Made by a program: the position numbers and the translations under genes. 64,000 nucleotides of DNA from assembly GCA_963805795.1 (NCBI GenBank), contig CAWDVG010000001.1:682001-746000 (forward strand). Reading direction: 5' to 3'. Under the pieces are notes generated by a model. The model searched no databases. It was not told where the DNA came from and saw nothing but the letters and a program-made list of their open reading frames with translations. Positions 35,828-45,821 of this stretch are shown piece after piece. Numbering within the stretch: position 1 is the first letter of the stretch; every line of letters starts with the position of its first letter. The DNA is from CAWARU01 sp963805795. Its GTDB lineage: Bacteria > Pseudomonadota > Gammaproteobacteria > UBA6186 > Azoamicaceae.

Positions 35828-37081
35828 ATGTCTGAAATTCGAAATTATACCTTAAACTTTGGACCACAACATCCTGCCGCGCATGGCGTATTGCGTCTGA
35901 TTTTAGAACTCGATGGTGAAACAATTACTCGCGCAGATCCCCATATAGGTTTGTTGCATCGTGCAACCGAAAAATTAGCAGAGTCAAAACCTTTTAATCA
36001 AAGCATTGGCTACATGGATAGATTAGATTACGTTTCCATGATGTGTAATGAGCATGGTTATGTGCTTGCCATTGAAAAATTATTGGGGATAAAACCCCCA
36101 CTACGAGCACAATATATTCGCGTGATGTTCGATGAAATAACGCGTATTTTAAATCATTTACTCTGGTTGGCAGGTCACGCACTGGATATAGGGGCGATGA
36201 CAGTTTTCTTATATTGCTTTCGCGAAAGAGAAGATTTATTAGATTGTTACGAAGCTGTTTCGGGTGCCAGAATGCATGCTACCTATTATCGTCCTGGGGG
36301 CGTTTATCGTGACTTACCAGATTGCATGCCAAAATATAAGCCTTCGCGTTGGCATTCTGAAAAAGAAACTAAAAAAATGAATCAACTTCGTTCTGGTACT
36401 TTGCTGGATTTTATTTGGGATTTTACCGATCGCTTTCCAAAGTATGTGGATGAATATGAAACTTTATTAACTGAAAATCGTATTTGGAAACAAAGAACCG
36501 TGGGCATTGGGGCAGTATCAGCGGCACGTGCTTTACAATTAGGTTTTACTGGCCCTATGTTACGTGGCTCAGGGGTAGCCTGGGACTTAAGAAAAAAGCA
36601 ACCCTATGCCGTTTATGATCAACTGGATTTTGATATCCCCATCGGAAAAGAAGGGGATTGCTATGATCGTTATTTAGTGCGCGTAGAGGAAATGCGGCAA
36701 TCGAATCGCATTATTCGTCAATGTGTCGAATGGTTAAGAAAAAATCCGGGCCCCGTTATTCTTGCTGATCATAAAGTAACACCTCCTAAGCGCCTGGAGA
36801 TGAAAAATGATATGGAATCTTTAATCCATCATTTTAAATTATTCACAGAAGGCTATAGCGTTCCTTTAGGTGAAGCCTATGCGGCCATCGAACACCCCAA
36901 AGGAGAATTTGGCGTTTACTTGGTTTCAGATGCTGCCAATAAACCTTATCGGCTTAAAGTGCGAGCTGCAGGCTTCCCACATTTGGCAGCTTTTGATGAA
37001 ATGGTACGAGGGCATATGTTGGCAGATGCCGTAGCCATTATTGGTACGCTTGATATTGTCTTTGGAGAAATTGATCGATGA
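35828..37081 (+). CDS. nuoD: NADH-quinone oxidoreductase subunit D
   Basis: The 49-kDa subunit that forms the quinone-binding cavity with NuoB. The 417-residue protein begins SEIRNYTLNFGPQHPAAHGV, including the loop whose His lies at the quinone headgroup, and continues with GLLHRATEKLAE and the C-terminal MLADAVAIIGTLDIVFGEID R. AGGGATAAACTT precedes the ATG at 35828. The last base overlaps nuoE through ATGA. Confidence 0.97.
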   Translation: MSEIRNYTLNFGPQHPAAHGVLRLILELDGETITRADPHIGLLHRATEKLAESKPFNQSIGYMDRLDYVSMMCNEHGYVLAIEKLLGIKPPLRAQYIRVMFDEITRILNHLLWLAGHALDIGAMTVFLYCFREREDLLDCYEAVSGARMHATYYRPGGVYRDLPDCMPKYKPSRWHSEKETKKMNQLRSGTLLDFIWDFTDRFPKYVDEYETLLTENRIWKQRTVGIGAVSAARALQLGFTGPMLRGSGVAWDLRKKQPYAVYDQLDFDIPIGKEGDCYDRYLVRVEEMRQSNRIIRQCVEWLRKNPGPVILADHKVTPPKRLEMKNDMESLIHHFKLFTEGYSVPLGEAYAAIEHPKGEFGVYLVSDAANKPYRLKVRAAGFPHLAAFDEMVRGHMLADAVAIIGTLDIVFGEIDR

Positions 37082-37593
37082 AAAAAGAAAATAATAGCCA
37101 AAACAAAAATATACAAATATTATCAACTTCAGCTAAAAGTAAGATCGATCAATGGCTAACGAAATTTCCAAAAGATAAACGTCAATCAGCAGTTTTATAT
37201 GCCTTAAAAGTTGTGCAGGAAGAACAACCTGGTTACTACTTAAATGAAGCCGCTATGGATGCCGTGGCTGCCTATTTGGGTATGCCCAAAATTGCTGTTT
37301 ATGAAGTGGCCAGTTTTTATACGCTATTTGAATTAAGCCCCGTGGGCAAACATAAGATCTCAGTCTGCACTAATATCTCTTGTATGCTGAATAACAGTGA
37401 CAGCATTATGCAACATCTGAAAGATCGCCTTGGTATTGATATCAATGAAACCACAAGTGATGGCCGTTTTACATTAAAAGAAGTGGAATGTCTTTGCGCC
37501 TGTGGGGCAGCACCTGTCATGCAGGTGGGTGATGTGTACCATGAGTATCTCACCCCTGAAAAAGTAGATAGCATATTAGCGGAGTTGGAATGA
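37078..37593 (+). CDS. nuoE: NADH-quinone oxidoreductase subunit E
   Basis: The 24-kDa subunit, carrying the 2Fe-2S cluster N1a. Of 171 residues, the cluster cysteines lie in CTNISCM and CLCACGAAP. The thioredoxin-like core includes VYEVASFYTLFELSPVGKH. The start overlaps nuoD by four bases and the end overlaps nuoF (ATGA), so the three are translationally coupled. Confidence 0.96.
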   Translation: MKKENNSQNKNIQILSTSAKSKIDQWLTKFPKDKRQSAVLYALKVVQEEQPGYYLNEAAMDAVAAYLGMPKIAVYEVASFYTLFELSPVGKHKISVCTNISCMLNNSDSIMQHLKDRLGIDINETTSDGRFTLKEVECLCACGAAPVMQVGDVYHEYLTPEKVDSILAELE

Positions 37594-38867
37594 AAACTAT
37601 GGCTAACGAAGTATGCTTTAGAACGCTCCACTTACCCGAATCTTGGAGCTTGGAATCTTATTTAAGTGTGGGTGGATATGACGTTTGGAAAAAAATCCTA
37701 CAAGAAAAAACCAAACCGGAAGCTATTATTGAAGAACTTAAGATCTCTGGTTTGCGCGGCAGAGGGGGTGCAGGTTTTCCCACTGGTCTCAAATGGAGTT
37801 TTATGCCAAGGCAAGCCCAAACTCAAAAATATTTAGTTTGCAATTCAGATGAAGGTGAACCAGGCACTTTTAAAGATCGAGATATTCTTCGTTTTAACCC
37901 GCATCAAGTACTAGAAGGTATGGCCATTGCCAGTTATGTGATGAATGCCAGTGTGGCATATAATTATATTCGGGGCGAATTTATCGAGCCTTTTAACAGG
38001 ATGGAAAAAGCTTTGGCAGAAGCACGTAATCTTGGTCTTATTGGTAAAAACATTCTAGACAGTGGCATCGATATAGAAATTCATAATCTATTGGGCGCAG
38101 GTGCCTATATTTGCGGGGAAGAAACCGCCCTCATGGAATCTATTGAGGGAAAAAAAGGCTTCCCTCGCTTTAAACCGCCTTTCCCTGCCAATTATGGAGT
38201 TTATGGTTGCCCAACCAATATTAATAATACAGAAACTTTGGCGTCGGTCCCAGTTATTTTACAAAAAGGGGGTAAATGGTTTGCAGAGCTTGGGAAACCG
38301 AATAATGGTGGAACTAAAATATTTTGTATGTCAGGACATGTTAGCAAACCGGGGAATTATGAACTCCCCTTAGGGATACCTTTTGAAGAATTATTGAATT
38401 TAGCGGGTGGTGTAAGAGGGGGTAAAGCTTTAAAAGCCGTGATTCCCGGTGGCTCTTCGGTTCCGGTATTGCCTGCTGAACTCATCAAAAATGTTACCAT
38501 GGATTTTGATTCTTTGGCAAAAGCAGGTTCCATGCTGGGCTCGGGATCTGTCATTGTGATGGACGAAACCACATGCATGGTACGATGTTTGGAAAGAATA
38601 GCCTATTTCTACTTTGAAGAATCTTGTGGGCAATGCACACCTTGCCGTGAAGGAACGGGTTGGTTATGGCGAATAATAAACAGAATCGAACATGGAGAAG
38701 GTAGGATAGAAGATCTCGATTTATTAGATTCCGTTGCTTCCAATATTATGGGACGCACTATTTGTGCATTAGGGGATGCAGCTGCAATGCCAGTGCAGAG
38801 TTTTTTAAAACATTTTCGATCCGAGTTTGAATATCACATTCGACATAAAAAATGTGCAGTGGGTTAA
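37590..38867 (+). CDS. nuoF: NADH-quinone oxidoreductase subunit F
   Basis: The 51-kDa subunit, which binds NADH and FMN and holds cluster N3. Of 425 residues, the nucleotide site is GLRGRGGAGFPTGLKW followed by CNSDEGEPGTFKDR, and the 4Fe-4S ligands are in ESCGQCTPCREGTGW with a distal Cys in MGRTICALGDAA. The start could be 37590 or the ATG at 37599. Its end is 32 bases upstream of the nuoG start. Confidence 0.97.
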   Translation: MKTMANEVCFRTLHLPESWSLESYLSVGGYDVWKKILQEKTKPEAIIEELKISGLRGRGGAGFPTGLKWSFMPRQAQTQKYLVCNSDEGEPGTFKDRDILRFNPHQVLEGMAIASYVMNASVAYNYIRGEFIEPFNRMEKALAEARNLGLIGKNILDSGIDIEIHNLLGAGAYICGEETALMESIEGKKGFPRFKPPFPANYGVYGCPTNINNTETLASVPVILQKGGKWFAELGKPNNGGTKIFCMSGHVSKPGNYELPLGIPFEELLNLAGGVRGGKALKAVIPGGSSVPVLPAELIKNVTMDFDSLAKAGSMLGSGSVIVMDETTCMVRCLERIAYFYFEESCGQCTPCREGTGWLWRIINRIEHGEGRIEDLDLLDSVASNIMGRTICALGDAAAMPVQSFLKHFRSEFEYHIRHKKCAVG

Positions 38868-38898
38868 TGGATTAGGCAAAGGATTTGTAGGTAAAAAA

Positions 38899-41334
38899 AT
38901 GGCACTGATAGAAATAGATGGCAAAAAAATAGAAGCCGAACAAGGTTCAATGATTATTGAGGCGGCTGATAATGCGGGTATTTGGATTCCTCGGTTTTGC
39001 TATCACAAAAAATTATCAATTGCAGCCAATTGTCGTATGTGTTTAATCGATGTGGAAAAAGCAGCTAAACCACTGCCTGCCTGTGCCACCCCCATTACGG
39101 ATGGCATGAAAATCTGGACTCGATCACAAAAAGCCTTGCATGCACAAAAATCAGTGATGGAATTTTTGCTTATTAATCACCCTCTCGATTGTCCTATTTG
39201 CGATCAGGGTGGAGAATGTGAATTGCAAGATATATCCCTAGGTTATGGGGCAGATGCTTCTCGTTATAAAGAAGGTAAGCGTTCTGTTTTAGATCAAGAC
39301 TTAGGACCTTTAGTATCAACAGATATGACACGTTGCATTCAATGTACACGCTGTGTTCGCTTTGGAACAGAGGTAGCTGGCCTTAGAGAACTTGGAGCTA
39401 CAGGTCGAGGCGAAGCATTAGAAATTGGCACTTTTATTGAAAGATCGATGATATCGGAATTATCTGGGAATGTCATAGACATATGCCCAGTAGGGGCCTT
39501 AACCTCAAAACCTTATCGTTTCAGCGCCAGAGCCTGGGAATTAGCACAAAAACCCAGTATCGCAGCTCATGATTGCGTTGGCTCACATATTTTTCTGCAT
39601 CTTCGAGAAAATGAAGTGATGCGCGTTGTTCCAAGAGAAAACGAAAGCATTAATGAAGTTTGGCTTTCAGATAGAGATCGTTTTAGCTATGAAGCCCTAA
39701 CGCAGGGTCGTCTTGAAAAACCCCAATTAAAAGTAGAGGGTCACTGGAAAACCATCGAATGGGCTGATGCGTTGGAATATGCAGCGGCAACCTTATTAAA
39801 AACGAATTTTGAAAATGGAACTGCTAATTTGGGGGCTTTAGTTTCCCCGAATGCCACCACAGAAGAATGCTATTTATTACAGAAACTCTTAAGGGGATTA
39901 GGATCTCATAATATTGATCATCGCCTAAGACAAATGGATTTTAGTGATCAAGATATCTTACCGCTTTTCCCTAATGCCGGGTTGCAGATTGCAGATTTAG
40001 AATCGCAAGCAGCCCTATTGTTGGTAGGTTCTGATATTCGAAATGAACAACCTTTGCTAGGTCTTAAATTACGAAAAGCGGTGGCGCAAGGTTGCAGAAT
40101 AGCATTGATCAACCCAAGCGATTTTTTAATGAATTTTGAAGTGGCAGATAAAATCATTGTGGAACGTGGCGATTTATGTTATGGCCTGGGTTTAGTCGCA
40201 ATAGCATTAATTGATATCACAAAAGCAAGCCCCCATACTGAAAAGCAACATCATAAATCGAACCCTAGTAACAGATGGTTGGAAAAACTCATTCCTTCTG
40301 ATTCGGCAAAATCAATTGCAAAACAATTATTAGAAAATGAAAACACCAGTATTTTGCTGGGTACCTTGGGTTTACATCATCCTGAAGCATCCCGACTGCG
40401 TGCTTTATGCCATCTCATTTCTGAATTAACAGGTGCAAAATTAGGCTGTTTAAGCGATGGTGCAAATGGAGCAGGTGCTTGGATTGCAGGTGCTGTCCCA
40501 CATCGTTTACCGGGTGGTGAGGCTATATCAAATCCTGGTTTAAATGCTGCTGATCTTTGTGCTGCCTCTCTAGAGACCCGGATCCTATTTAATCTAGAGC
40601 CAGAATTAGACTGTGTAGAGGGATCCAAAATAATTAAGCAAATTAAACAATCAAGCCATAAGCAAACCGTTATTGCTTTTACCCCATTTGAAAGCGAAAC
40701 TTTAAGATTCGTTGCCGATCTTTTATTACCCATTTGTCCCTTTAGTGAAAACAGTGGTTGTTATGTCAATATGGAAGGACAATGGCAAAATTTTATAGCT
40801 GCAGCACAGCCGCTAGGGGAAGCAAAACCTGCTTGGAAAATCTTACGAGTATTGGGTAATTTATGCCAATTGCCTGGTTTTGATTATGAAACGATAGAGC
40901 AAGTTTTATATGAAATAAAAAGTTTCTGTGATGTGCCTGAATCTTTACAGAGTTGGCAAAGAGGCACACTAGAAACACATGAAGAGTCTTCCTCTAACAT
41001 AAAAAATAATACCAACAATAGCCATTCTCATGGTTTTGTTCGATTAGCCACAGTGCCCAGTTTTTCAAATGATAATTTATTGCGTCGGGCGCCTGCCTTG
41101 CAAAAGGCTGAAAAAGCAAGACAAAAGGGATTGGTGCAAATCAATGGGTTTGAAGCAAATAAATTAGGCCTGAAAACGGGAGATTTAGCACGTGTTACAG
41201 TTGCTGATATTAATTTAGTGCTTCCCGTACAGGTTAACGATCAACTACCTAATCAAACCGTTCTTATTCCTATTTTACCAGAAACGGCATTACTGGAGGC
41301 AGCTTATACCTCTGTGGAGATTCAAAGTGCTTGA
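38899..41334 (+). CDS. nuoG: NADH-quinone oxidoreductase subunit G
   Basis: The 75-kDa subunit of complex I, 811 residues. The N-terminal 2Fe-2S domain has cysteines in FCYHKKL, ANCRMCLID and PACATP; the second segment has HPLDCPICDQGGECELQD, and a 4Fe-4S motif is CIQCTRCVRF followed by VIDICPVGAL. The C-terminal half is a molybdopterin-oxidoreductase-like fold without cofactor in this family. I place the start at the ATG at 38899 (MALIEIDGKKIEAEQG), because the open frame to 38827 overlaps nuoF and is not conserved. Confidence 0.95.
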   Translation: MALIEIDGKKIEAEQGSMIIEAADNAGIWIPRFCYHKKLSIAANCRMCLIDVEKAAKPLPACATPITDGMKIWTRSQKALHAQKSVMEFLLINHPLDCPICDQGGECELQDISLGYGADASRYKEGKRSVLDQDLGPLVSTDMTRCIQCTRCVRFGTEVAGLRELGATGRGEALEIGTFIERSMISELSGNVIDICPVGALTSKPYRFSARAWELAQKPSIAAHDCVGSHIFLHLRENEVMRVVPRENESINEVWLSDRDRFSYEALTQGRLEKPQLKVEGHWKTIEWADALEYAAATLLKTNFENGTANLGALVSPNATTEECYLLQKLLRGLGSHNIDHRLRQMDFSDQDILPLFPNAGLQIADLESQAALLLVGSDIRNEQPLLGLKLRKAVAQGCRIALINPSDFLMNFEVADKIIVERGDLCYGLGLVAIALIDITKASPHTEKQHHKSNPSNRWLEKLIPSDSAKSIAKQLLENENTSILLGTLGLHHPEASRLRALCHLISELTGAKLGCLSDGANGAGAWIAGAVPHRLPGGEAISNPGLNAADLCAASLETRILFNLEPELDCVEGSKIIKQIKQSSHKQTVIAFTPFESETLRFVADLLLPICPFSENSGCYVNMEGQWQNFIAAAQPLGEAKPAWKILRVLGNLCQLPGFDYETIEQVLYEIKSFCDVPESLQSWQRGTLETHEESSSNIKNNTNNSHSHGFVRLATVPSFSNDNLLRRAPALQKAEKARQKGLVQINGFEANKLGLKTGDLARVTVADINLVLPVQVNDQLPNQTVLIPILPETALLEAAYTSVEIQSA

Positions 41335-42353
41335 TGACACACTGATGATTGCTTGGATAGTGCTAAAAATTTTAGCGGTGGTGCTACCGCTTATGTTAGC
41401 TGTAGCCTATCTAACGTATGCAGAACGTAAAGTCATTGGTTTTATGCAGGTTCGATTGGGTCCTAATCGCGTGGGGCCTTTTGGATTGTTACAACCCATT
41501 GCAGATATTTTTAAGTTATTTTTGAAAGAAATCATTGTGCCACGTCGAATCCAATCATTATTTGTTTATCATTGCACCTATGCTGGCTTTGGGACCTGCC
41601 TTAGCGGCTTGGGCGGTTATTCCTTTTGATTATCAATGGGTGATAGCCGACATTGATATTGGGCTTTTGTATTTGTTTGCCATGACTTCCCTGGGTGTAT
41701 ATGGCATTGTCATTGCCGGCTGGGCTTCTAATTCTCGGTATTCCTTTTTAGGGGCTCTGCGCTCTGCTGCACAAATTGTGTCTTATGAAATACCGATGGG
41801 TTTTGCTTTAGTGGGTGTTTTAATGGCTGCTTCTAGCATGAATTTGTCGAAAATTGTTTTGTCGCAACAGGGTGGCATATGGCATTGGTTTTGTATTCCC
41901 TTATTCCCCTTATTTATAGTGTATTGGATATCTGCAGTGGCAGAAACCAATCGCTTGCCTTTTGATGTAGCAGAAGGTGAATCTGAAATTGTGGCTGGCT
42001 TTCACGTAGAATATGCGGGTATAACATTCGGTGTATTTTTCCTTGCTGAATACTTAAATATGATTTTGGTCTCTGCACTAGCGAGTATTATGTTTCTGGG
42101 CGGTTGGCTGTCGCCTTTTCAAGGCATTCCCCATTTAGAATCGCTTTTTGCTTTTGTCCCAGGTATTATTTGGTTTTTAGGAAAAGTTGCATTCCTGCTG
42201 TTCACATTTTTATGGTTACGGGCCACCTTTCCACGCTTTCGATACGACCAAATCATGCGCTTGGGTTGGAAAGTGTTTATCCCCATCACCCTAATTTGGA
42301 TAATAGTCTTAAGTTTTGCAATTTATTTTAAATGCCCACCCTGGTTTGTGTAG
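41327..42353 (+). CDS. nuoH: NADH-quinone oxidoreductase subunit H, reading frame interrupted by +1 shift
   Basis: Membrane subunit contacting the quinone chamber. The first frame (from 41327 or the ATG at 41345) reads to LFLKEIIVPRR and then loses homology; the second frame takes over at SNHYLFIIAPMLALGPALAA and continues to 42353. Joined, they give about 340 residues, the normal length, with the conserved YAERKVIGFMQVRLGPNRVG and PFDVAEGESEIVAGFHVEY loops. The join needs one base removed near 41548-41549 (CGAATCC to CGATCC). The downstream frame is otherwise perfectly conserved, so a sequencing insertion is more likely than a true pseudogene. Confidence 0.9.
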
Positions 42354-42385
42354 AATAGGGGAACGAATATGAGAATGGTAAAGAT

Positions 42386-42883
42386 ATGAAAATTGTAAAC
42401 AAAAGCCTCGAATGGATAAAAACTTTCACCTTATGGGAACTATTGTTGGGCTTAAAATTAACCGGAAAATATTTTTTTGCAAGAAAAATTACTATTCAAT
42501 ATCCAGAAGAAAAAACGCCTCAGTCGGTTAGGTTTCGGGGTATTCATGGTCTAAGACGTTATCCGAATGGCGAAGAACGCTGCATTGCTTGTAAACTCTG
42601 TGAAGCAGTTTGTCCCGCACTGGCCATCACCATTCAATCAGAACAACGTGAGGATGGATCAAGGCGAACCAGCTTATATGAAATTGATCTCTTTAAATGT
42701 ATTTACTGTGGTTTTTGTGAAGAATCTTGTCCAGTGGATGCTATCGTTGAAACAGGATATGCCGATTATCATTTTGAAAATCGAGGTGAGAATATTTTGA
42801 CCAAAGAAAAGTTATTGGCCTTAGGGGATCACTATGAACAAGAAATTGCCAAAGATCGAGCGATAGATGCGAGGTATCGTTGA
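42386..42883 (+). CDS. nuoI: NADH-quinone oxidoreductase subunit I
   Basis: Ferredoxin-like subunit with clusters N6a and N6b. Of 165 residues, the two 4Fe-4S motifs are CIACKLCEAVCP and CIYCGFCEESCP, separated by about 40 residues. The preceding segment FRGIHGLRRYPNGEERC is a family signature. It overlaps the TTG preceding the nuoJ start, with the ATG of nuoJ three bases after its stop. Confidence 0.97.
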   Translation: MKIVNKSLEWIKTFTLWELLLGLKLTGKYFFARKITIQYPEEKTPQSVRFRGIHGLRRYPNGEERCIACKLCEAVCPALAITIQSEQREDGSRRTSLYEIDLFKCIYCGFCEESCPVDAIVETGYADYHFENRGENILTKEKLLALGDHYEQEIAKDRAIDARYR

Positions 42884-42885
42884 AA

Positions 42886-43504
42886 ATGACATTATTGCAA
42901 ACTTTATTTTATTGTTTTTCAGCCATGACTCTGCTGGCTGCCGTGATGGTGATTCTTTCCAAAAATCCAGTGCGAGCCGTATTATTTTTAGTTTTGGCAT
43001 TTTTTTCCATGGGGGGCGTTTGGATCCTCTTAGAAGCTGAATTTCTGGCCATGACGCTCGTGTTAGTATATGTTGGGGCTGTCATGGTACTTTTTTTGTT
43101 TGTGGTTATGATGTTGGATGTAGATATTGCCGCATTACGTTCCAGTTTTATACGCTATTTGCCAATTGGAATTCTGGTTTCAGTTTTAGTAGTAATTGCC
43201 TTGGTTGCAGCTTTGGTAAAAGAATCATTGGGCAGTGGATGTTAATTTATTAGCAAAGCCATTACCTGCCAATTACAGTGAAGTGAAAGAGTTAGGAGAA
43301 CTGCTCTATACCAAGTATTTGTATCCTTTTGAAATTGCAGGTATTTTGTTGCTAGTGGCAATTGTTGCAGCGATTAGCCTAACCTTTAGAGGACATCGAG
43401 GCAGCCGAATTCAAGTTCCGAGCCATCAAGTTGCCGTTACTAAAAAAGATCGGTTACGCATTGTTCAATTTCCAAAAAATAAAGAAAGCAAAACAGAAGG
43501 CTAA
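42886..43504 (+). CDS. nuoJ: NADH-quinone oxidoreductase subunit J, reading frame interrupted by +1 shift
   Basis: Membrane subunit with five helices. The first frame runs MTLLQTLFYCFSAMTLLAAV through LVYVGAVMVLFLFVVMML to VKESL and then stops at 43245; the second frame continues with AVDVNLLAKPLPANYSEVKE, the normal linker, and the last helix LYPFEIAGILLLVAIVAAI. Joined length is about 205 residues. One extra G in the run at 43230-43232 (TTGGGCA for TTGGCA) explains the break. The ATG at 42886 is preferred over a TTG two codons earlier that overlaps nuoI. Confidence 0.9.
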
Positions 43505-43508
43505 GAAT

Positions 43509-43814
43509 ATGATTCATTTATCGGAAATCTTAGTACTGGCTGCCTTACTTTTTGGCTTAGGGGTGGCAGGAATATTCATTAACAGAAAGAATATTATTTT
43601 ATTATTAATGTGTATTGAGTTAATTCTTTTGGCGGTCAATACCAATTTTATTGCTTTTTCGCATTTCTTAAATGATGATGCAGGTCAAATTTTTGTGTTT
43701 TTTATTCTAACGGTGGCAGCCGCAGAGGCCGCGATTGGCTTAGGCATATTGGTGGTTGTTTTTAGAAAATTAGATACCATCGATACCGAAGCATTAGATA
43801 AGCTAAAGGGCTAG
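43509..43814 (+). CDS. nuoK: NADH-quinone oxidoreductase subunit K
   Basis: A 101-residue membrane subunit of three helices with the two conserved membrane glutamates, in LMCIELILLAVN and VAAAEAAIGLGIL, which belong to the central charged axis for proton transfer. The ATG at 43509 gives exactly the family length; in-frame sequence upstream overlaps nuoJ. Confidence 0.96.
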   Translation: MIHLSEILVLAALLFGLGVAGIFINRKNIILLLMCIELILLAVNTNFIAFSHFLNDDAGQIFVFFILTVAAAEAAIGLGILVVVFRKLDTIDTEALDKLKG

Positions 43815-43819
43815 ATAGG

Positions 43820-45793
43820 ATGTTATTTTCAATGAAAACCTTGTCTCTTTTAGTTATTTTGTTACCGCTTTTGGCAGGTGCTGCAACGGGATTATTAAAT
43901 CATAGAATCAGTCGCAAATTTGCACATCGATTGACTATCTCTGCCGTATTTTTCTCTTTTCTTTGTTCCGTTTGGATTCTAAAAATCTTGCTCTGGGATC
44001 ATGCAGCAGCTTTTGAAACGACAGTTTATACCTGGGCACAAAGTGGCACTATTCGTTTTCAAGTCGGTTTTTTAATTGATCATTTATCGGCCTTGATGAT
44101 GGTTGTGGTTAGTTTTGTTTCATGGATGGTGCATATCTATACCATCGGTTATATGAAAGATGATCCAGGATATAGACGTTTCTTTTGCTATATTTCCTTA
44201 TTTACATTTGGCATGTTAATGCTGGTGATGTCTAATAATCTCTTACAATTATTTTTTGGTTGGGAAGCGGTGGGGCTGATGTCCTATCTATTGATTGGAT
44301 TTTGGTATCAGCGTGAATCTGCCATTTTTGCAAGCTTAAAAGCATTTCTGGTGAATAGAGTCGGTGACTTTGGCTTTTTGCTTGGAATTGCTGCGATTTT
44401 TTATTATTTTAACAGCCTGGATTATAAAATTGTCTTCGCTGGAGTGAACCAAGTTCCGTTAGGTAACTTTGATTTTCCCATATGGCCGAACTATGACATT
44501 TCGGCCATAACGGTTATTTGTCTTTGTTTATTTGTCGGCGCTATGGGAAAATCGGCACAAATTCCGTTACATGTTTGGTTACCCGATTCCATGGAAGGTC
44601 CTACCCCCATTTCTGCCTTAATCCATGCTGCAACCATGGTAACGGCGGGTGTTTTTATGCTGGCTCGTATGTCGCCCTTATTTGAATATTCAGAAACCGC
44701 ATTAAATACGGTGATGATTATTGGCAGTTTAACCTGTGCGCTAATGGCTTTAGTGGGCATTGTGCAAAGCGATATTAAACGTATTATTGCTTATTCTACC
44801 TTATCGCAATTAGGTTATATGATGGCAGCTATGGGTGCTTCTGCCTATGCGGCTGGTATTTTTCATTTAATGACACATGCTTTTTTTAAAGCTTTATTAT
44901 TCTTGGCGGCGGGTAGCGTGATTATAGCCCTGCATCATGAGCAAAATATTTGGAAAATGGGTAGTTTGCGGAAATATCTTCCCTTTACTTATTTTTCCAT
45001 GTGGGTGGGGAGTTTAGCCTTAATTGGCTTTCCATTTTTTTCTGGTTTTTATTCTAAGGATTTAATCATTGAAGCGATCGGTGCTTCGCAGTTACCCGCG
45101 GCTAGCTTTGCTTATTTTTGTGTTTTAGCAACGGTATTCGTTACGGCATTTTATAGTTTCCGTTTGATTTTTGTTGTATTTCATGGACCAGAGCGATTTG
45201 AACCCAGCTTAAAAGCGCATTTGCATGAATCTTCTTGGGTGGTTTGGTTACCGCTTTTGTTGTTGGTTATTCCTTCTATTGTGGCGGGTGCTGCTTTTAT
45301 TCAAGCAATGATGAATGGATTTTTTGGAAATGCCATTACGGTGCATGCCAACCATGATGCATTTGCAGAATTGCAAGCGTCATTTAGTTCAGTTTGGATG
45401 ATGGGCCTTAAAGGTTTTCAAGGGCTTCCATTTTATTTAGGTATGGCTGGGTTGTTAACAGCTTGGTTATGCTATATTGCTTTTCCGAGGCTACATTTTC
45501 AACTTCAAAAAATGTTCAGATGGCCTTATGTTATTCTGCAAGAAAAATATGGTTTTGATGATTTTTATCAAGGATGTTTAGTGCCCTTTGTGCGCGGCAT
45601 CGGATTAATCTTTTGGCGCCTGGGTGATCAAGCTATTATCGATGGTGTGGCTGTGAATGGTTCTGCTTTAGCAGTTAAAGGTTTATCTCGCGTGATGCGT
45701 CACCTGCAAACAGGCTATTTGTATCACTATGCTTTTGCCATGATTACTGGGTTTCTGCTCCTAATTGCATGGCTTATGTTGGGGAGTAAGTAG
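43820..45793 (+). CDS. nuoL: NADH-quinone oxidoreductase subunit L
   Basis: The largest antiporter-like proton-pumping subunit, 657 residues with about 16 helices. Conserved charged helices include FFGWEAVGLMSYLLIGFW, DSMEGPTPISALIHAATMVT and SDIKRIIAYSTLSQLGYMM. The long lateral helix toward the C-terminus is present (after residue 500). ATGs at 43820 and 43835 are both possible. No break. Confidence 0.96.
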   Translation: MLFSMKTLSLLVILLPLLAGAATGLLNHRISRKFAHRLTISAVFFSFLCSVWILKILLWDHAAAFETTVYTWAQSGTIRFQVGFLIDHLSALMMVVVSFVSWMVHIYTIGYMKDDPGYRRFFCYISLFTFGMLMLVMSNNLLQLFFGWEAVGLMSYLLIGFWYQRESAIFASLKAFLVNRVGDFGFLLGIAAIFYYFNSLDYKIVFAGVNQVPLGNFDFPIWPNYDISAITVICLCLFVGAMGKSAQIPLHVWLPDSMEGPTPISALIHAATMVTAGVFMLARMSPLFEYSETALNTVMIIGSLTCALMALVGIVQSDIKRIIAYSTLSQLGYMMAAMGASAYAAGIFHLMTHAFFKALLFLAAGSVIIALHHEQNIWKMGSLRKYLPFTYFSMWVGSLALIGFPFFSGFYSKDLIIEAIGASQLPAASFAYFCVLATVFVTAFYSFRLIFVVFHGPERFEPSLKAHLHESSWVVWLPLLLLVIPSIVAGAAFIQAMMNGFFGNAITVHANHDAFAELQASFSSVWMMGLKGFQGLPFYLGMAGLLTAWLCYIAFPRLHFQLQKMFRWPYVILQEKYGFDDFYQGCLVPFVRGIGLIFWRLGDQAIIDGVAVNGSALAVKGLSRVMRHLQTGYLYHYAFAMITGFLLLIAWLMLGSK

Positions 45794-45821
45794 GAGCTGA
45801 ATAGTTAGGAGATTTAGGTTT